DNA of 64,000 nucleotides, taken from the NCBI GenBank assembly GCA_964036155.1, contig OZ038423.1:50049249-50113248 (forward strand), read 5' to 3'. Source of the DNA: Diploscapter coronatus. Lineage: Eukaryota; Nematoda; Chromadorea; Rhabditida; Rhabditidae. The position numbers were made by a program, and so were the translations under genes. Below the pieces are notes generated by a model. It was not told the origin of the DNA and made no database searches. It saw only the letters and a program-made list of their open reading frames with translations. This document shows positions 53,701-64,000 of this stretch, in pieces (the first letter of the stretch is position 1; each line of letters starts with the position of its first letter).

Positions 53701-56700
53701 AGATTTCTATTTTAGGTGAAATCATAACCTTCTAGAGGTTAAAAAATGGAAAAAATCATTAAAAAATTTTCATTTCGGAAAATGCTAGATTTAAATACAA
53801 TTTTTGAAAAAAATTGAGCAAAGTCCCTTCCTAATCAAATCAATCCGTTATGTATCCCAAAGTCGGCACTATGCTAAATTTCTGAATCGATAAATTCTCC
53901 AGCAAATTGAGTAAGAGACCATTTGTGCCCAATACTTAGTATGCTTCAGACACCAATGCGCGAGTATCCGAGCGTGCATTTCCATGGTGATGGAGAACAA
54001 AGACGAGCCCCTGGCCCTCAAGAAAATACTCAACGAAATCGGAGCTCATCACTTCTTCTACGATGCAACTGAGGCACATCTGGAAGTGAGCAGAAGAAGA
54101 TAAATATCGAAACTTGTGAGATAAACAAATTGTAAAGTTTCGAAAGAAATAGCAAAATTTGAGCCGAATGCCACATTTTATCATTCGATCAAAAATTACT
54201 CGAAAAGTGAACTTTTAGGTGTTTCAAGAGTCATTCCTCGAAGGTATGCGCAAAGTACTCATAACACCAAATGAATTGGATGAGCCTACAGAAGAATCCT
54301 GGGTTGCGGTAAGCTCATTCAAAGAAAGATAAATTAGCAAAACTTTTCTAGATTTTGAAAGTGATAAAGGAAGGGATGGGAGAAGGAATTGCTATTCAAA
54401 GAGCCAATTATCTCGTGCAATGCGTGACTTCTTGTGAGATTGCAGAAATACGGTAGAAATTAGCGATATTTTAGAAAAAAAAAATCAATAAATTTTAGAG
54501 AAAAGTGGAGAAGAGTTGAGGCATTTGGATTACAAGATGCTGGTGAAATGTTATGTGAAATTGCAGCAAAGGTAAGTAAGTTATTCGTTTGAAAATCGTG
54601 GCTTTTCTAGAAAGTTCATATTTTTAAGAAAGAATAGAACTGAAAATAGGAAAAAACGCACGAATTTTCCAATATGTCAAAATTTAGGAATACGAAAAAC
54701 TGCTTAGAATTCATAATCTAAAAATGCCCGAGTTAAATTTGCAACGAGACATGGAGACGTTTAGAAAATTCGCGAGACAGATCATTTTGGTAAGGAGCAA
54801 TTAAGAGATTACTTTTTAAAAGAGTAAATGTTACTATTTTAAATTCGTAAGAAATCTTATTTGGAAAAAGTAAATCAAAAACGAAAGATATTCCAGTAAA
54901 AAGAAGCGCAAAATGCTGGCATAATAAAAATATTTTGAAGCTATAAATTTAGGCGCTTGACAAAACAATAAAGATTTATCACGAGTCATATGGATTCGCT
55001 GATTTGCCTGAGAAAATGAAGGACTACGTTGTCTCATGCCTTGTTTTGGATGTCTGCCCTACACTAATAAGAAAAGCGTTTTTAGAAGGTAAGAAGATAG
55101 CAAGAAAATGATATGATGAAAGGGAAAATAATTAGATGAAATTATAAAACAATGAAAATAATTCAGGGATAACCGAATTATTGCGAAAAGTCCTAGAGAA
55201 CACTCCTCTAACAGTGTCATTTTTACGATCCATGAACAAAATCTATCGAGTAATGGAGCAGGTGAGGGTAATGCAATAAAAATTGCAAAAACGACTAATT
55301 TTCAGGCTTCGATTGTAAATATTATCGATTATTGACTTTAAACAGACTAACTTTCGCATTGTGCAATTCTCTTTTGACCACAGAGCTTTCTCCAGACGAC
55401 AAACTACGAATTTGTGCGTTTAGACGATGATTCTGAGATGTCAAAATAATTGTGTATATTTATTTTGATCTCCTGTAAGAACTAATTGAAAATAAGTTTT
55501 GATATTGTTGAAGTTTTCAATGATCAGAAAATTTTTGATGGAAACAGTTTATCAACTTCAATTTTTGTCAAGTGATATTAGAAATTGTATGAAAAGTGCG
55601 TTTTACCATAAAACCTCTGTTAGAAGTTCTAGGACTTCTATTTTCAAACTTACCTTTGAGAGAGGATTCATTTTAATTAGAGGATTTACGGTACTGAAAA
55701 CACTTACACATTGCTGCGCATCAGTGAGTTCTCGTTCCAGCTTCTGAATGAGCATCTCCTTGCCAGTAGAGCCATTCGAAGTGTACATAATCACTTGATC
55801 TTGGAACGACACTATCTGAAAAACGTAATTCTTACTCCAACAGAAAGAAATCAATATCACTCAGGCAGAAATAAAACTAGAAATGGGCACTATTTATCAT
55901 CTGGCCACCGCTTTCTTTCTTTGGATACTTGTAATTGATTTTCAAAGGCAGTTTTTCGAATTCCCATAAATTATATTCAGAATTGTGAAATCGTCCAATT
56001 CAATATGCTCTCAACTTTTCTCAATTTTCTGTAATTTTATTTGATTTTCAGAAATATCCACTATTGAAAATTTCAACATTTTGCCGAAATATCTATTCGA
56101 CACATGGTTTCGAAATAACATCACTTTTTACACTTTTTGTATGAAAAAGTATGTCAATCTAACTTGTCGAGAAACTAAACGGATGAAAATCTTTTTAAAA
56201 AAATGTTTGATTGATGAGTTTTGAATTCATACAAAAAATGCCTGATGTGGAGGTTATTTCATGAAAACTAAAGTGTCATTATTTCATCGAAGTTCATAAT
56301 CATTTTCATCACATTCAGAACTATTTCCTCCTTTCAAAAACTGATTTTTTAAACGTATAATGTGTGTACCAAATATGAATGACTTGAAATTAAAATTGTG
56401 AAATCAGAAAGCAAAATTACGTCTCATCTTCTCTGGTACAACAATTTACTTTCCGAATTCAGTCCCATCACATCTTGTCATTTCAATGTCCGATTTTTAC
56501 CTGTGAATTGACGCTGCTGCTTCCCCCACTACCACTGGACGATCGTCTTCCGTACGAGTCCTTAACCATATCAAATTAACATAACTTATTCTTCTCTCCT
56601 ATTTCATTTCCTCATTATTATTCATTTTGTTTCGATTCTCATAATTATGACTGATAAATGATGCTGTAAGTGATAGTTGACAAAGTAATCATAATTGGTG

Positions 56701-59700
56701 TACAGTCAGAAGAAGATGAGAGATTTTCTGCAGCCGGTCTGTGAGAAAGAGAAAGGAGAAATCAACTGACAAAACACAGGCAGAAAAAGTGAACCGAGGG
56801 GAAAAATCAAGAAAATATGGATGTTCGTTTACACAAGCACTGAAACTAACGAGAGATGGAGTGATAGAAAGATGGTCGCAGCAAGAATACTCCATTACTG
56901 TTTCTTCAATTATATCAACCTAATTTATGTCGTGAATCTATGAACATTTAACCTTCTCGAAATGCGAACTGCAAGAAAAGGTGTTCAATAAAATCATCAG
57001 TGACAGACATAAATTTCTGATTTCTTTAAAGAAAATTGGAAATAATATGATTTTGGGAGTAAAAATAATTGATGTTCAGACATGCGGATTTCCATGCAAA
57101 AAAACCCCCAATTTTCAGCATTTCTTATATTCCTATTCCAGGAATTTTTATCCCCTCATTTTCTTTTAAATTCATTTCTCCTATTTTTCAACCTCCTCTA
57201 CCCACCCGATCTGTCGTATCCGTGTCCTGCGTCGCGCCACTTCCGTTCGGAATCGGGAAATTCAGATCGACGCCCATAGATTGCTGCAATGAAATTCTAT
57301 TTCCATAGGTTAAACAAGGGATTTATGCAGATACTATCTAATCTAAACTGGGATTAAAGCCTGTAGAAAAAATGGATGAATGACATAAGAAAAAGAGTGA
57401 ATGCGTTCAGAGAAAGTGAAAACTTCGGAGGAAAGAAAAACGAAAGTTGAAAATTCCTTTGGGTTGCCAAAATGAAAAGAAATGAAGCAATCAGCCAAAA
57501 AGAGATTATGATTCGATTAGATGAATGATAAAATGACAAGAAATGACAGAGAGGACAGAGCGACTGGCAGAGATGAAGGGGATAAGAGGAAGAACATGAA
57601 GAGGGGAAGGGATGAGAAAGGCAGGCATGCCGTACAGCAGACTGGTTTGCACGAAATGAAGCAGTTGAAACGAGAGATAGGCAGAAGGAGAAGACAGTCA
57701 GATGAAGGACGAGTGAAATGAACAGCAGAAAATGGACAGAGTGGGTGGAAGAATGATGGAATCACCCTAATTAGAGCGCATGAAGAAGCTATTTTTATCA
57801 GTAGAATTAGAAACATCCGGATATGAAGCATTTTAATGAAGACTCGTGGTCAAGAGAAATGAGGAATTCGTAAAAAAGAATATACTCACCGTTTCGAAAG
57901 TTTTTCTGAGCTTTCCATCATCGGTTACGTAATACATTACTCCAGTCGCCTCGCTACGAGAACGGTGTGCTGATGGGAGCTGGAAATTTCTCATCGATAG
58001 AGAAGCTTGGATTTTTAAAAGAGAAAGACATGATTTTATTTTTCAATATCCTCAAAAGTCAATTCATTCTGGAGTCATTGCAAAATTATCAAGCAAAAAA
58101 ATCAACTTACCGTATTCACCGAGTAAGCAGCATTGTGTCTGCCTCGATGTTTCGGTCGAGGTTCCATCGTACGGACCTTCAGAGCTTGAGCTGAAATAAT
58201 CGTTAATCTCATCAATTTCAATAGGAATCAGTATACATCGATCGTTCGCATATCCGTTTCCGTTTCCAGAAACGTGGTAAGGAACGATGGCTCCTTCCAA
58301 TTCGTGTCGTTCTCCTTCCAACCGAGCCAGGTCCAAAGAGAGCTGGAAAGAAAAAGTTCAATTTTTATTGTACGTGAGAAAAAGTTTCATGTAAAAGTTT
58401 CGAAAAAAAAAAGTTACAAACATAAAACTACTTCTTGAAAAGGTAAAAACAATGTTAAAAACCTACCCGTTTGATATCATTCTGGGTGCCCCTGAGCTCC
58501 TTCCTCTGTTGCTCGATTATCTTCCTTTCTTCATCCAGAGCTCGCTGTTTTCCGTCGCTGAAATCCATTGCAAATGATTGACAAATGCGCCTTACATTTA
58601 ATATTCAAAATGGAAACGGATATTGAAAGCGGCAAAATCTCACAAACAAGCAGAATTATGGAGTGACTCACCGTCTATGTCCATTTTGACTGTGATCCGT
58701 CTGCCTGGGATCGAAATGGACGACTGTCGCATAGTGAGGCCGGTGGCCCGCTGTCAATGGCTCGCCATTCGCTGTTGTCCACCTGAAAGGAAGGCATCAA
58801 TAAAAATAAATATCATTTTAGATGTGTTCTCTTCTAGGAACATGAGAGCATCGTCAATTAAGGAGAAAGGGTGTTCGAAAAAGTATCTCACAACCTTCCC
58901 ACTAATATTTTTCCACCACTATCATTTTCATATTCTTTCATACGCCTGGAACTTTGAACAAATCACCGAAATGAACTTGAATGGCACAACTTTTCAGAAA
59001 ATGATCCTTTCAAACTAACCTAGCAACTTGTCTGCAAGGAGAATCGCTAGTAGCCCTCCTAACAGGCACACAAACTCGGCCTCTCTTCGTGGGTTGCGCG
59101 TCAGTCACCAATGCAGTGCTCTGCAGAAAGGGGTCTTTCGGGGGTCGAGCTCGAATGATAACTGCCGTTGTCGGCAGAGTGTGCGAGTGATAGTCACGAT
59201 TATTGCCTTCTGAAAAGTCAACATGAAAACTCAAACTCGACAAAAGAAAGCAAAATAGCTTAACATTGCAAATTTCAAGAAATTTTCGAATATTTTTTGC
59301 AAATAAATAAACGAAAAGCAAAGAGCTCTCGAAACATTATCCTACCTCCGAGTGGATAATCAACGGGCGGATCGATAGGCTCGACGATTTTGACCGTTAT
59401 CGTCGGGAAATTGGCTGCTGGCTGAGGGCGATGAGGGGATACGGAATTGGAGCTTCGCAGTAAATCGTTGTGGCTGCGTGAAACTGAAAATCCATATGAT
59501 CTTGTTTTGTGTCCTCTTGTCATGTATCATTTGGCTATTGGAAAAGTCAGGATCACCGTAGTTTTCACTTTTTCTCTCTTCCTCTTGCAATTTTCTAGAA
59601 AGGGTTGTGAAATTAAAGTGGGTTATTTTCCATAAGAGTACATTTTTCTTCGAAGTTAGTGATATTTCCAAATCATCAAATCCTACCACGATCAGTCTGG

Positions 59701-60331
59701 CTTCTGATACACACAATTCCATGTCCGTTTCCATTCACTGGTTCTTCCTCACTTTCTGTATCAAAGTCCCTGCTTCGGCTCCTGTGTCGTGCATTTCTCC
59801 TCTCATCCAAACAGTTCCTTGTCTGTTCGACTCCAGTTCCGCTGAATGAACAAATTGAACGACTAAATTGAAGTGCAGAGGAGGAAAACTAATTGACAAA
59901 CACAAACAATTTGCAAAAAAAATCGAAAAGAGTTCGCCATTGTCTATCGATTTCTATTCAGAAAGGTTGACTTTTTCTCATTATTTCTCAGTCAGCTTGG
60001 AGATTTTGTATACTGTCAGACTATTCTCTCGCAAAGTTCGAAAATGCTTACTTTTCTTGTCTATTAGCCCCATTCGTTTCTGAATGTGCTTCACTTTGGT
60101 GCACCCCATTTCCGTTCTCCATGCCCGCAAACCCATTCTGCAGGACGATATCGTTCTTGATCCTCGTCTCCAACCAATCACCCAGCTGCGACTTTCTTCG
60201 TTCCACAATTCCTGGAGGAATTGGGGGTTCTTTCGGCTGAAAATTATTCTTCCCCGAAAGAAAATAATTACTGTAACCTCAGGTATTGTAAACGGAGTGA
60301 TGGCTCGGTTGAATTGGTCCACGTGGTACAT
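44710..60331 (-). CDS. Long coiled-coil protein, probable apical-junction molecule AJM-1-like
   Basis: The gene starts MYHVDQFNRAITPFTIPE at 60331, one base after a TTTCAG acceptor. N-terminal exons with matching phases are 60331-60278, 60236-60052, 59841-59687, 59483-59346, 59209-59020, 58782-58672, 58557-58467, 58342-58237, 58190-58111, 57979-57890, 57283-57206, 56560-56501 and 55815-55708 (about 480 residues). They contain an alpha/beta-looking region: HYATVVHFDPRQ, GVMYYVTDDGKLRKTFET, VSFQDQVIMYTS. After a 4.8-kb intron, exons from 50885 to 44710 encode roughly 950 residues of almost unbroken heptad coiled coil (for example KQLQDRTNEIDQLKRRVEKF), ending with a Gln/Asn/Gly linker and a basic tail REARRPRPRLWN. 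Total size, layout and an alternative coil-only start fit nematode AJM-1, a scaffold of epithelial apical junctions. This is an inference from architecture; another coiled-coil scaffold remains possible. Exact exon borders between 50162 and 44713 were not all resolved. Confidence 0.6.
50975..50998 (-). CDS. Alternative first coding exon of the coiled-coil gene
   Basis: On the minus strand ATG at 50998 reads MSNEELLR and ends at a GTAAGC donor in phase 0. The next exon of the long gene (50885-50815, KQLQDRTNEIDQLKRR) begins in phase 0 after an ATTTTCAG acceptor. The exon could therefore start a short isoform containing only the coiled coil, driven by a promoter inside the large intron downstream of the nested globin gene. 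Confidence 0.55.
53091..55449 (+). CDS. Globin-domain protein nested in an intron of the coiled-coil gene
   Basis: Twelve exons with consistent phases (53091-53138, 53200-53316, 53446-53532, 53579-53715, 53950-54085, 54219-54308, 54352-54452, 54499-54571, 54688-54789, 54953-55088, 55167-55261, 55384-55449) give 395 residues. Residues about 80-200 fit a nematode globin: MVEEHPHLRPLWQF (B-C helix), FRHQCASIRACISMVM (E helix), then NEIGAHHFFYDATEAHLEVF, where GxxHxxY marks the F helix with the proximal haem-binding His. An acidic N-terminal segment precedes the globin fold. About 190 residues of helical C-terminal extension follow (QRDMETFRKFARQIIL, MKDYVVSCLVLDV). Worm globins of this size act as oxygen sensors or redox proteins, often in neurons; the specific role here is unknown. 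Confidence 0.75.
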
Positions 60332-63036
60332 TCTGAAATGCTAGATTGTGAAAAAATGACTTTCAATGATTTTTTATGAGTAAAGCGTGTGGTATGGGAA
60401 CGATCAAAGTGGTTACTGTAACTTGTACTTGACAAAAACAAAACAAGAGAAACCGAAGTTTTGTGAAAAAATTTGCACGAGGTTTGTGAAACAATGTGAT
60501 GAAGAAGAGCTAGAAAGAAAAAATAAGATAGGATATGGGATAAGCAAGAACAGGGATTGCAGTGAGAGGATGCAAGTGCAATCAGTGAATCAGTGAAGTG
60601 CACGGAAAACAGGCGCAAGACGGAGTGGACATCGAATCGAGAGAGGACAGGGAGAGGAAAGGAGGGAGTGACCCTGTAAATGAGAGAGGAGAAGCAGAAT
60701 GAGGGAAAGCTGAAGGAAACAAGCAAGACGAAGACGCTAATGAGTGAATATGTGAAATGCAGAAACAAGCAGAGAAGAGACTACAATCGAGCCTGCGAAA
60801 CAGTGCAAAAAATAATTAGAATAGGGGAAGCTAGGAAGAGAAAAGGGAGCTAACGATCCGATCAGTCCGAAGAAAAGCAGCAATTCCCAGGGAATAGGGG
60901 AATTGCTTGATCAGCCATTAATCAAACTGACCGGAAGACGCTAATAAACCGGAAAATCATGGGAAATTCAGACGAATTGTTTGGGAGTGAAATAAACACC
61001 TGCAGAAATTGAAGAACTGAAAATAGAGGAAAAGCTCGGAATTTTTGAATTATCACGTGAAAAAATGAGCGATTAAAAATGTCTACGTTTATCCATTTAT
61101 CGGAATGAATGCATTCCAAAAATTTCCCACGAAACGAATTAGCTGCGCGGGTACGCTAAAAATTGAATTAAGCTTCAGCCGCGCTTCGCGCGACATAAAT
61201 TTCAGAAAAAGTCCTTCATAAAGCAACCAAAATTCATAAGTTTCTTATGAAAGGTCGGAAATATCGCGTATCTGCTTTATTTTAGCCATGGCTAACCACG
61301 CCCCACTTTCCTGTAAGAAATATCGCGTCAAATTTATTCGTAGCTTTATTCGCGTTATTTCTGTGCATGTTATGTCAAAAATTGAAAAGGAAAAAGATTA
61401 ATGAACAAATGAAATTTAAGACAAAATGAGACAACAAAAATGCAAATTAGTGAAATGCAATAAAATTGGTGAACAGAAAAAAACTACATAATTTGATACC
61501 TTCGCAATCTGCGCATAATTCGAAATATTGAGGCTAGGGAAAATCAATGAAAGGTTGACTTCAGCACTACAGTCCGACTATCATTTTATCTTGACAAAGC
61601 GAAGCACAACAATGGCATCCCATTGAATAGGCGAGGCTTTTACTTTTCTTTTACTTGCCGTTCCTACTTCTGCGACTTTCTGCACCCTTTGTTCGCTTAT
61701 CCTTCCACGCCTTTCTAATGTTTTTCTACATATAAGGAAGATGCGCCTGATGGAACACAGGAAATAAGCATGCTAAATGGGGAATAAAGGAATCAGAAGA
61801 AGGTGGAGAGAATATTGGAATTGGAGAGAGTTGATAGAATCAAGGGACAAAAAATAGCTATCAGATAAATCAGCGATTTGAAGAGATATGGCTGGACAGA
61901 ATTGAAGCAGAGAGGCAAACAAAGAGAAAGAACGACTGATCGACTGGCAAATCGATGATTGAGCTGTTGAATTGCGAGATGCGGGAAAATGCCTGAAATG
62001 GAAAGAGAAAAATGAATTGATTGAAAGGAACACAATAGGCTAGGAGCGTAATACGTGAGAAAAATATTGGATCTGAACTCATGAAATTAACCAATAATTG
62101 CGTTAAATTTAAAAATGACTTACAGTTTTTCATTCTGCTCAAATCTCTTCCATGAAGGGAAGTCCTCGAAAGCCGAGGATGAGGGCATTACGAAATCCCA
62201 GCCGAAAGTCCAATTTCAAAATCGATTGATCCCGAGGTTCGCTAAATCAAATCGAGCCGTTTCAAATCCAATATCCCTAGATAACGAACCTGAAAGTCGG
62301 TTTACAGAGCCACACAAAATTGCAAAAAAGACGAAATCGAGAAGAAATATAAACAAAGCAGAGTAAAGAGAAGGAAAACAGAAGACAAAGAATGAGATAG
62401 AAATGCAAAGCCGCTGCAAATTTCGAAAAAAAAAACACGGACACTCACTTTTGCGTGGCTAACAGAACTGTTCGAGGGGATTTTGAATAGAACCTCGGGA
62501 ATTATCTTGATGATAAAAAGATGGAGATGAGACGACTTGAGTGGTGCTGGATATTAAACCTGTTAAACGTAAATATCAAATTGTCGGTAGAGACTAATTA
62601 CATAATTCACGTAACTCAATAATGGAATTATATGAACAGTAGGTATAAATTAACCGTCAACCATGCATGAATACAACTCATAAGCATCACGCTTGCGTCT
62701 ATTCATTATCATCCACCTTTGTTGATTTTGCCCGCTTTTACGAGCCCAAATTGATTTGTCTGCTTGTGCGATTCGATTCAATTGCTTATTTATTTGTGGT
62801 CACTCGATTTCACCCGATAATCTATGTCAACGATATAGGGCTTCATTTGAATCTGGCAATTATGATCATCAAAACGAATAAAAATAATATAGAACTACCG
62901 GCTGCGCGTACTTTTGCCCCAAAGCGAGTGAACGGAGAAATATTGTTAAAGCGGTAAATAGCGTTTGGGACAAAAGTACTCGCAGCCATAAATTTCTAGT
63001 TAAAAAGTTATTAGTCGTGAAAATAATGACAAAAAT
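60332..63036. other. Region upstream of the coiled-coil gene
   Basis: No complete coding model was found. The plus strand is purine-rich at 60480-60900 and 61790-61990. A GC-rich palindrome (cagccgcgcttcgcgcg near 61174) and TAGCCATGGCTA (61285) lie in a block that may be an old repeat. A minus-strand open stretch near 62560-62455, ending at GTGAGT, might be a non-coding first exon of the coiled-coil gene. Confidence 0.35.
62900..62987. mobile_element. Short foldback element
   Basis: The arms ggctgcgcgtacttttgccc (from 62900) and, read in reverse from 62987, ggctgcgagtacttttgtcc are 27-bp inverted repeats with three mismatches around a loop of about 34 bp. The sharp ends suggest a miniature transposon or foldback repeat rather than a chance hairpin. 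Confidence 0.55.
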
Positions 63037-64000
63037 TTATTCTTCGATGATGACTGCATTGCTGCTTTTGCTGTTGGCACTGCACATCGAGCCTCTGCTG
63101 TTCGCCAGTGTCTCCTTCTTCTTGATGTATCTACCGGAAGCTCCTCCGACACTCGCGCCGTCATCGATACTTCGACATCGTTTCGATGCTTCTGTCCATT
63201 GCCTGGAAATTTGAATCATACTTTTTATCTTTGAAGTTTGAACTTGAAATTGTGATTTAGAATTTGGATTGACTCAGAATCTCATGTATCTTTTTTGTTT
63301 AAATTTATACTTCTGCGCAATTTGTTGGTGAATGACCGCTGGCATTGAGGCTCTTCGATTTTCATCCACCACTGCCAAAGAACAGAAGGACTTCTTCTTG
63401 TAAGCGCCTGACCCTGAAAAACAATCTTCTTTTTTATTGTCTAGCAAAATAATCCCACCGTAATAATGAGTTGCACTGATTTTTCGAATATCGGATTCGT
63501 AGAGATGATGCGATGAGAGTCGTTCATTGATGGCTGAGGAGATGTCTGATTGCTGAGAAGAGCGTCTCTTCTGGTTGCAAGACTTCCAGTCGCCTAGATT
63601 TTCATGCATAAATCGTCCAAATAATTAACTTCATTTAGTATTACCGAATAACGCCATGGCACATGAGAGGAAAGCGACTATGGATATCCAGACAAATGCC
63701 GACAACAAAGCAAGTTGGAGATTTAGCTGAATGTATGGTTCGTTTAAAATTTCATTTTAAAAATCCTTACTGTTTGTTGGCTCAGAAGATACTCGACTAA
63801 GAAGGCAATGAAAATCGAGAACAGTGAAAACGTTGAGGCGGGAAAAATGAGGTTCAATCCGTCAAGCACCTAGAATTTATCCACTCAGCCTTGACACTTA
63901 CAAAAAAGAATTGTACCTTTGAAACAGTACTCTTCCTTCTGCTAGCCTTGTACGCCATGCAGTACATAATTGAGAAGTGAGCTGATAGAAGTGACACCAG
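63037..64000 (-). CDS. Multi-pass membrane protein, C-terminal part (gene runs off the window)
   Basis: Exons with matching phases are 64000-63917 (partial), 63869-63771, 63726-63645, 63593-63459, 63413-63311 and 63202-63037 (stop). The first three encode membrane segments: VSLLSAHFSIMYCMAYKA, LNLIFPASTFSLFSIFIAFL and LALLSAFVWISIVAFLSCAM. The rest is a long hydrophilic, probably cytoplasmic tail rich in Ser, Lys and Arg (CNQKRRSSQQSDISSAINER, later RCRSIDDGASVGGASGRYIK) ending VIIEE. The N-terminal portion lies beyond position 64000. The arrangement suggests a four-helix or larger membrane protein, but I do not recognise the family. Transcription is in the same direction as the coiled-coil gene, which starts 2.7 kb downstream. 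Confidence 0.6.

Noticed and set aside
58189..58237. Read-through frame with SSSSEGPYDGTS in the coiled-coil gene
   Set aside because: A 46-nt intron (GTATAC..TTTCAG) joins the flanking exons in phase and leads into the next exon in frame; the read-through frame runs into an intron.
61773..62142. Hydrophobic Ser/Phe-rich minus-strand frames resembling membrane segments
   Set aside because: Three overlapping frames are open at once over a purine-rich tract, which indicates composition and not coding.

Overview
The window reads as nuclear DNA of a rhabditid nematode close to Caenorhabditis. It is AT-rich, most reconstructed introns are about 42-60 nt with GT...TTTCAG borders, genes have many small exons, and several start codons lie a few bases after a splice acceptor, as in trans-spliced worm genes. 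Two genes with strong matches fix this placement: a FoxA forkhead factor (pha-4) and the RecQ-complex subunit RMI1 (rmh-1 in C. elegans). No rRNA, tRNA, CRISPR or viral sequence was recognised. Gene models were built by eye from reading frame plus matching splice phases; there is no transcript evidence.

Left part (1-20 kb), fast-evolving accessory genes. Two F-box genes lie on the minus strand (521-826 truncated; 1220-2863 multi-exon). A kelch-repeat gene fragment (3100-3860) has a decayed second copy 12.8 kb away (16250-16996). A 639-bp TA-flanked inverted-repeat element sits at 4732-5370. These are followed by a two-exon secreted Gly/Tyr-rich peptide gene (5774-6117), an Arg/Gly/Ser-rich open frame (7197-7678), a 17-exon SLC46-like MFS transporter (9819-13197) with two repeats in one intron, and a secreted 499-residue protein (13584-15457). 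The most unusual gene is at 18531-19759: a near-canonical ubiquitin domain fused to a PARP-like ADP-ribosyltransferase domain.

Middle (20.6-44.7 kb). RMI1/rmh-1 occupies 20610-24609 in 14 exons, one followed by a GC-AG intron. About 7 kb of mostly non-coding, pyrimidine-rich DNA precedes pha-4 (31854-37119, 11 coding exons). A further 7.6 kb after it holds a small inverted-repeat element at 41177-41422.

Right part (44.7-64 kb). A long minus-strand gene (44710-60331) encodes a protein of roughly 1,400 residues: an N-terminal alpha/beta region and then a very long coiled coil, probably AJM-1-like. One 4.8-kb intron contains a complete 12-exon globin gene on the opposite strand (53091-55449), and an alternative short first exon (MSNEELLR, 50998) would make a coiled-coil-only isoform. 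The window ends inside a multi-pass membrane protein gene (63037-64000+, minus strand).

Functionally the window mixes conserved genes (genome stability, foregut/organ identity, possibly epithelial junctions) with lineage-variable ubiquitin-related and secreted genes on the left. The concentration of F-box, kelch and ubiquitin-ART genes there is suggestive, but no operon or shared regulation is visible.
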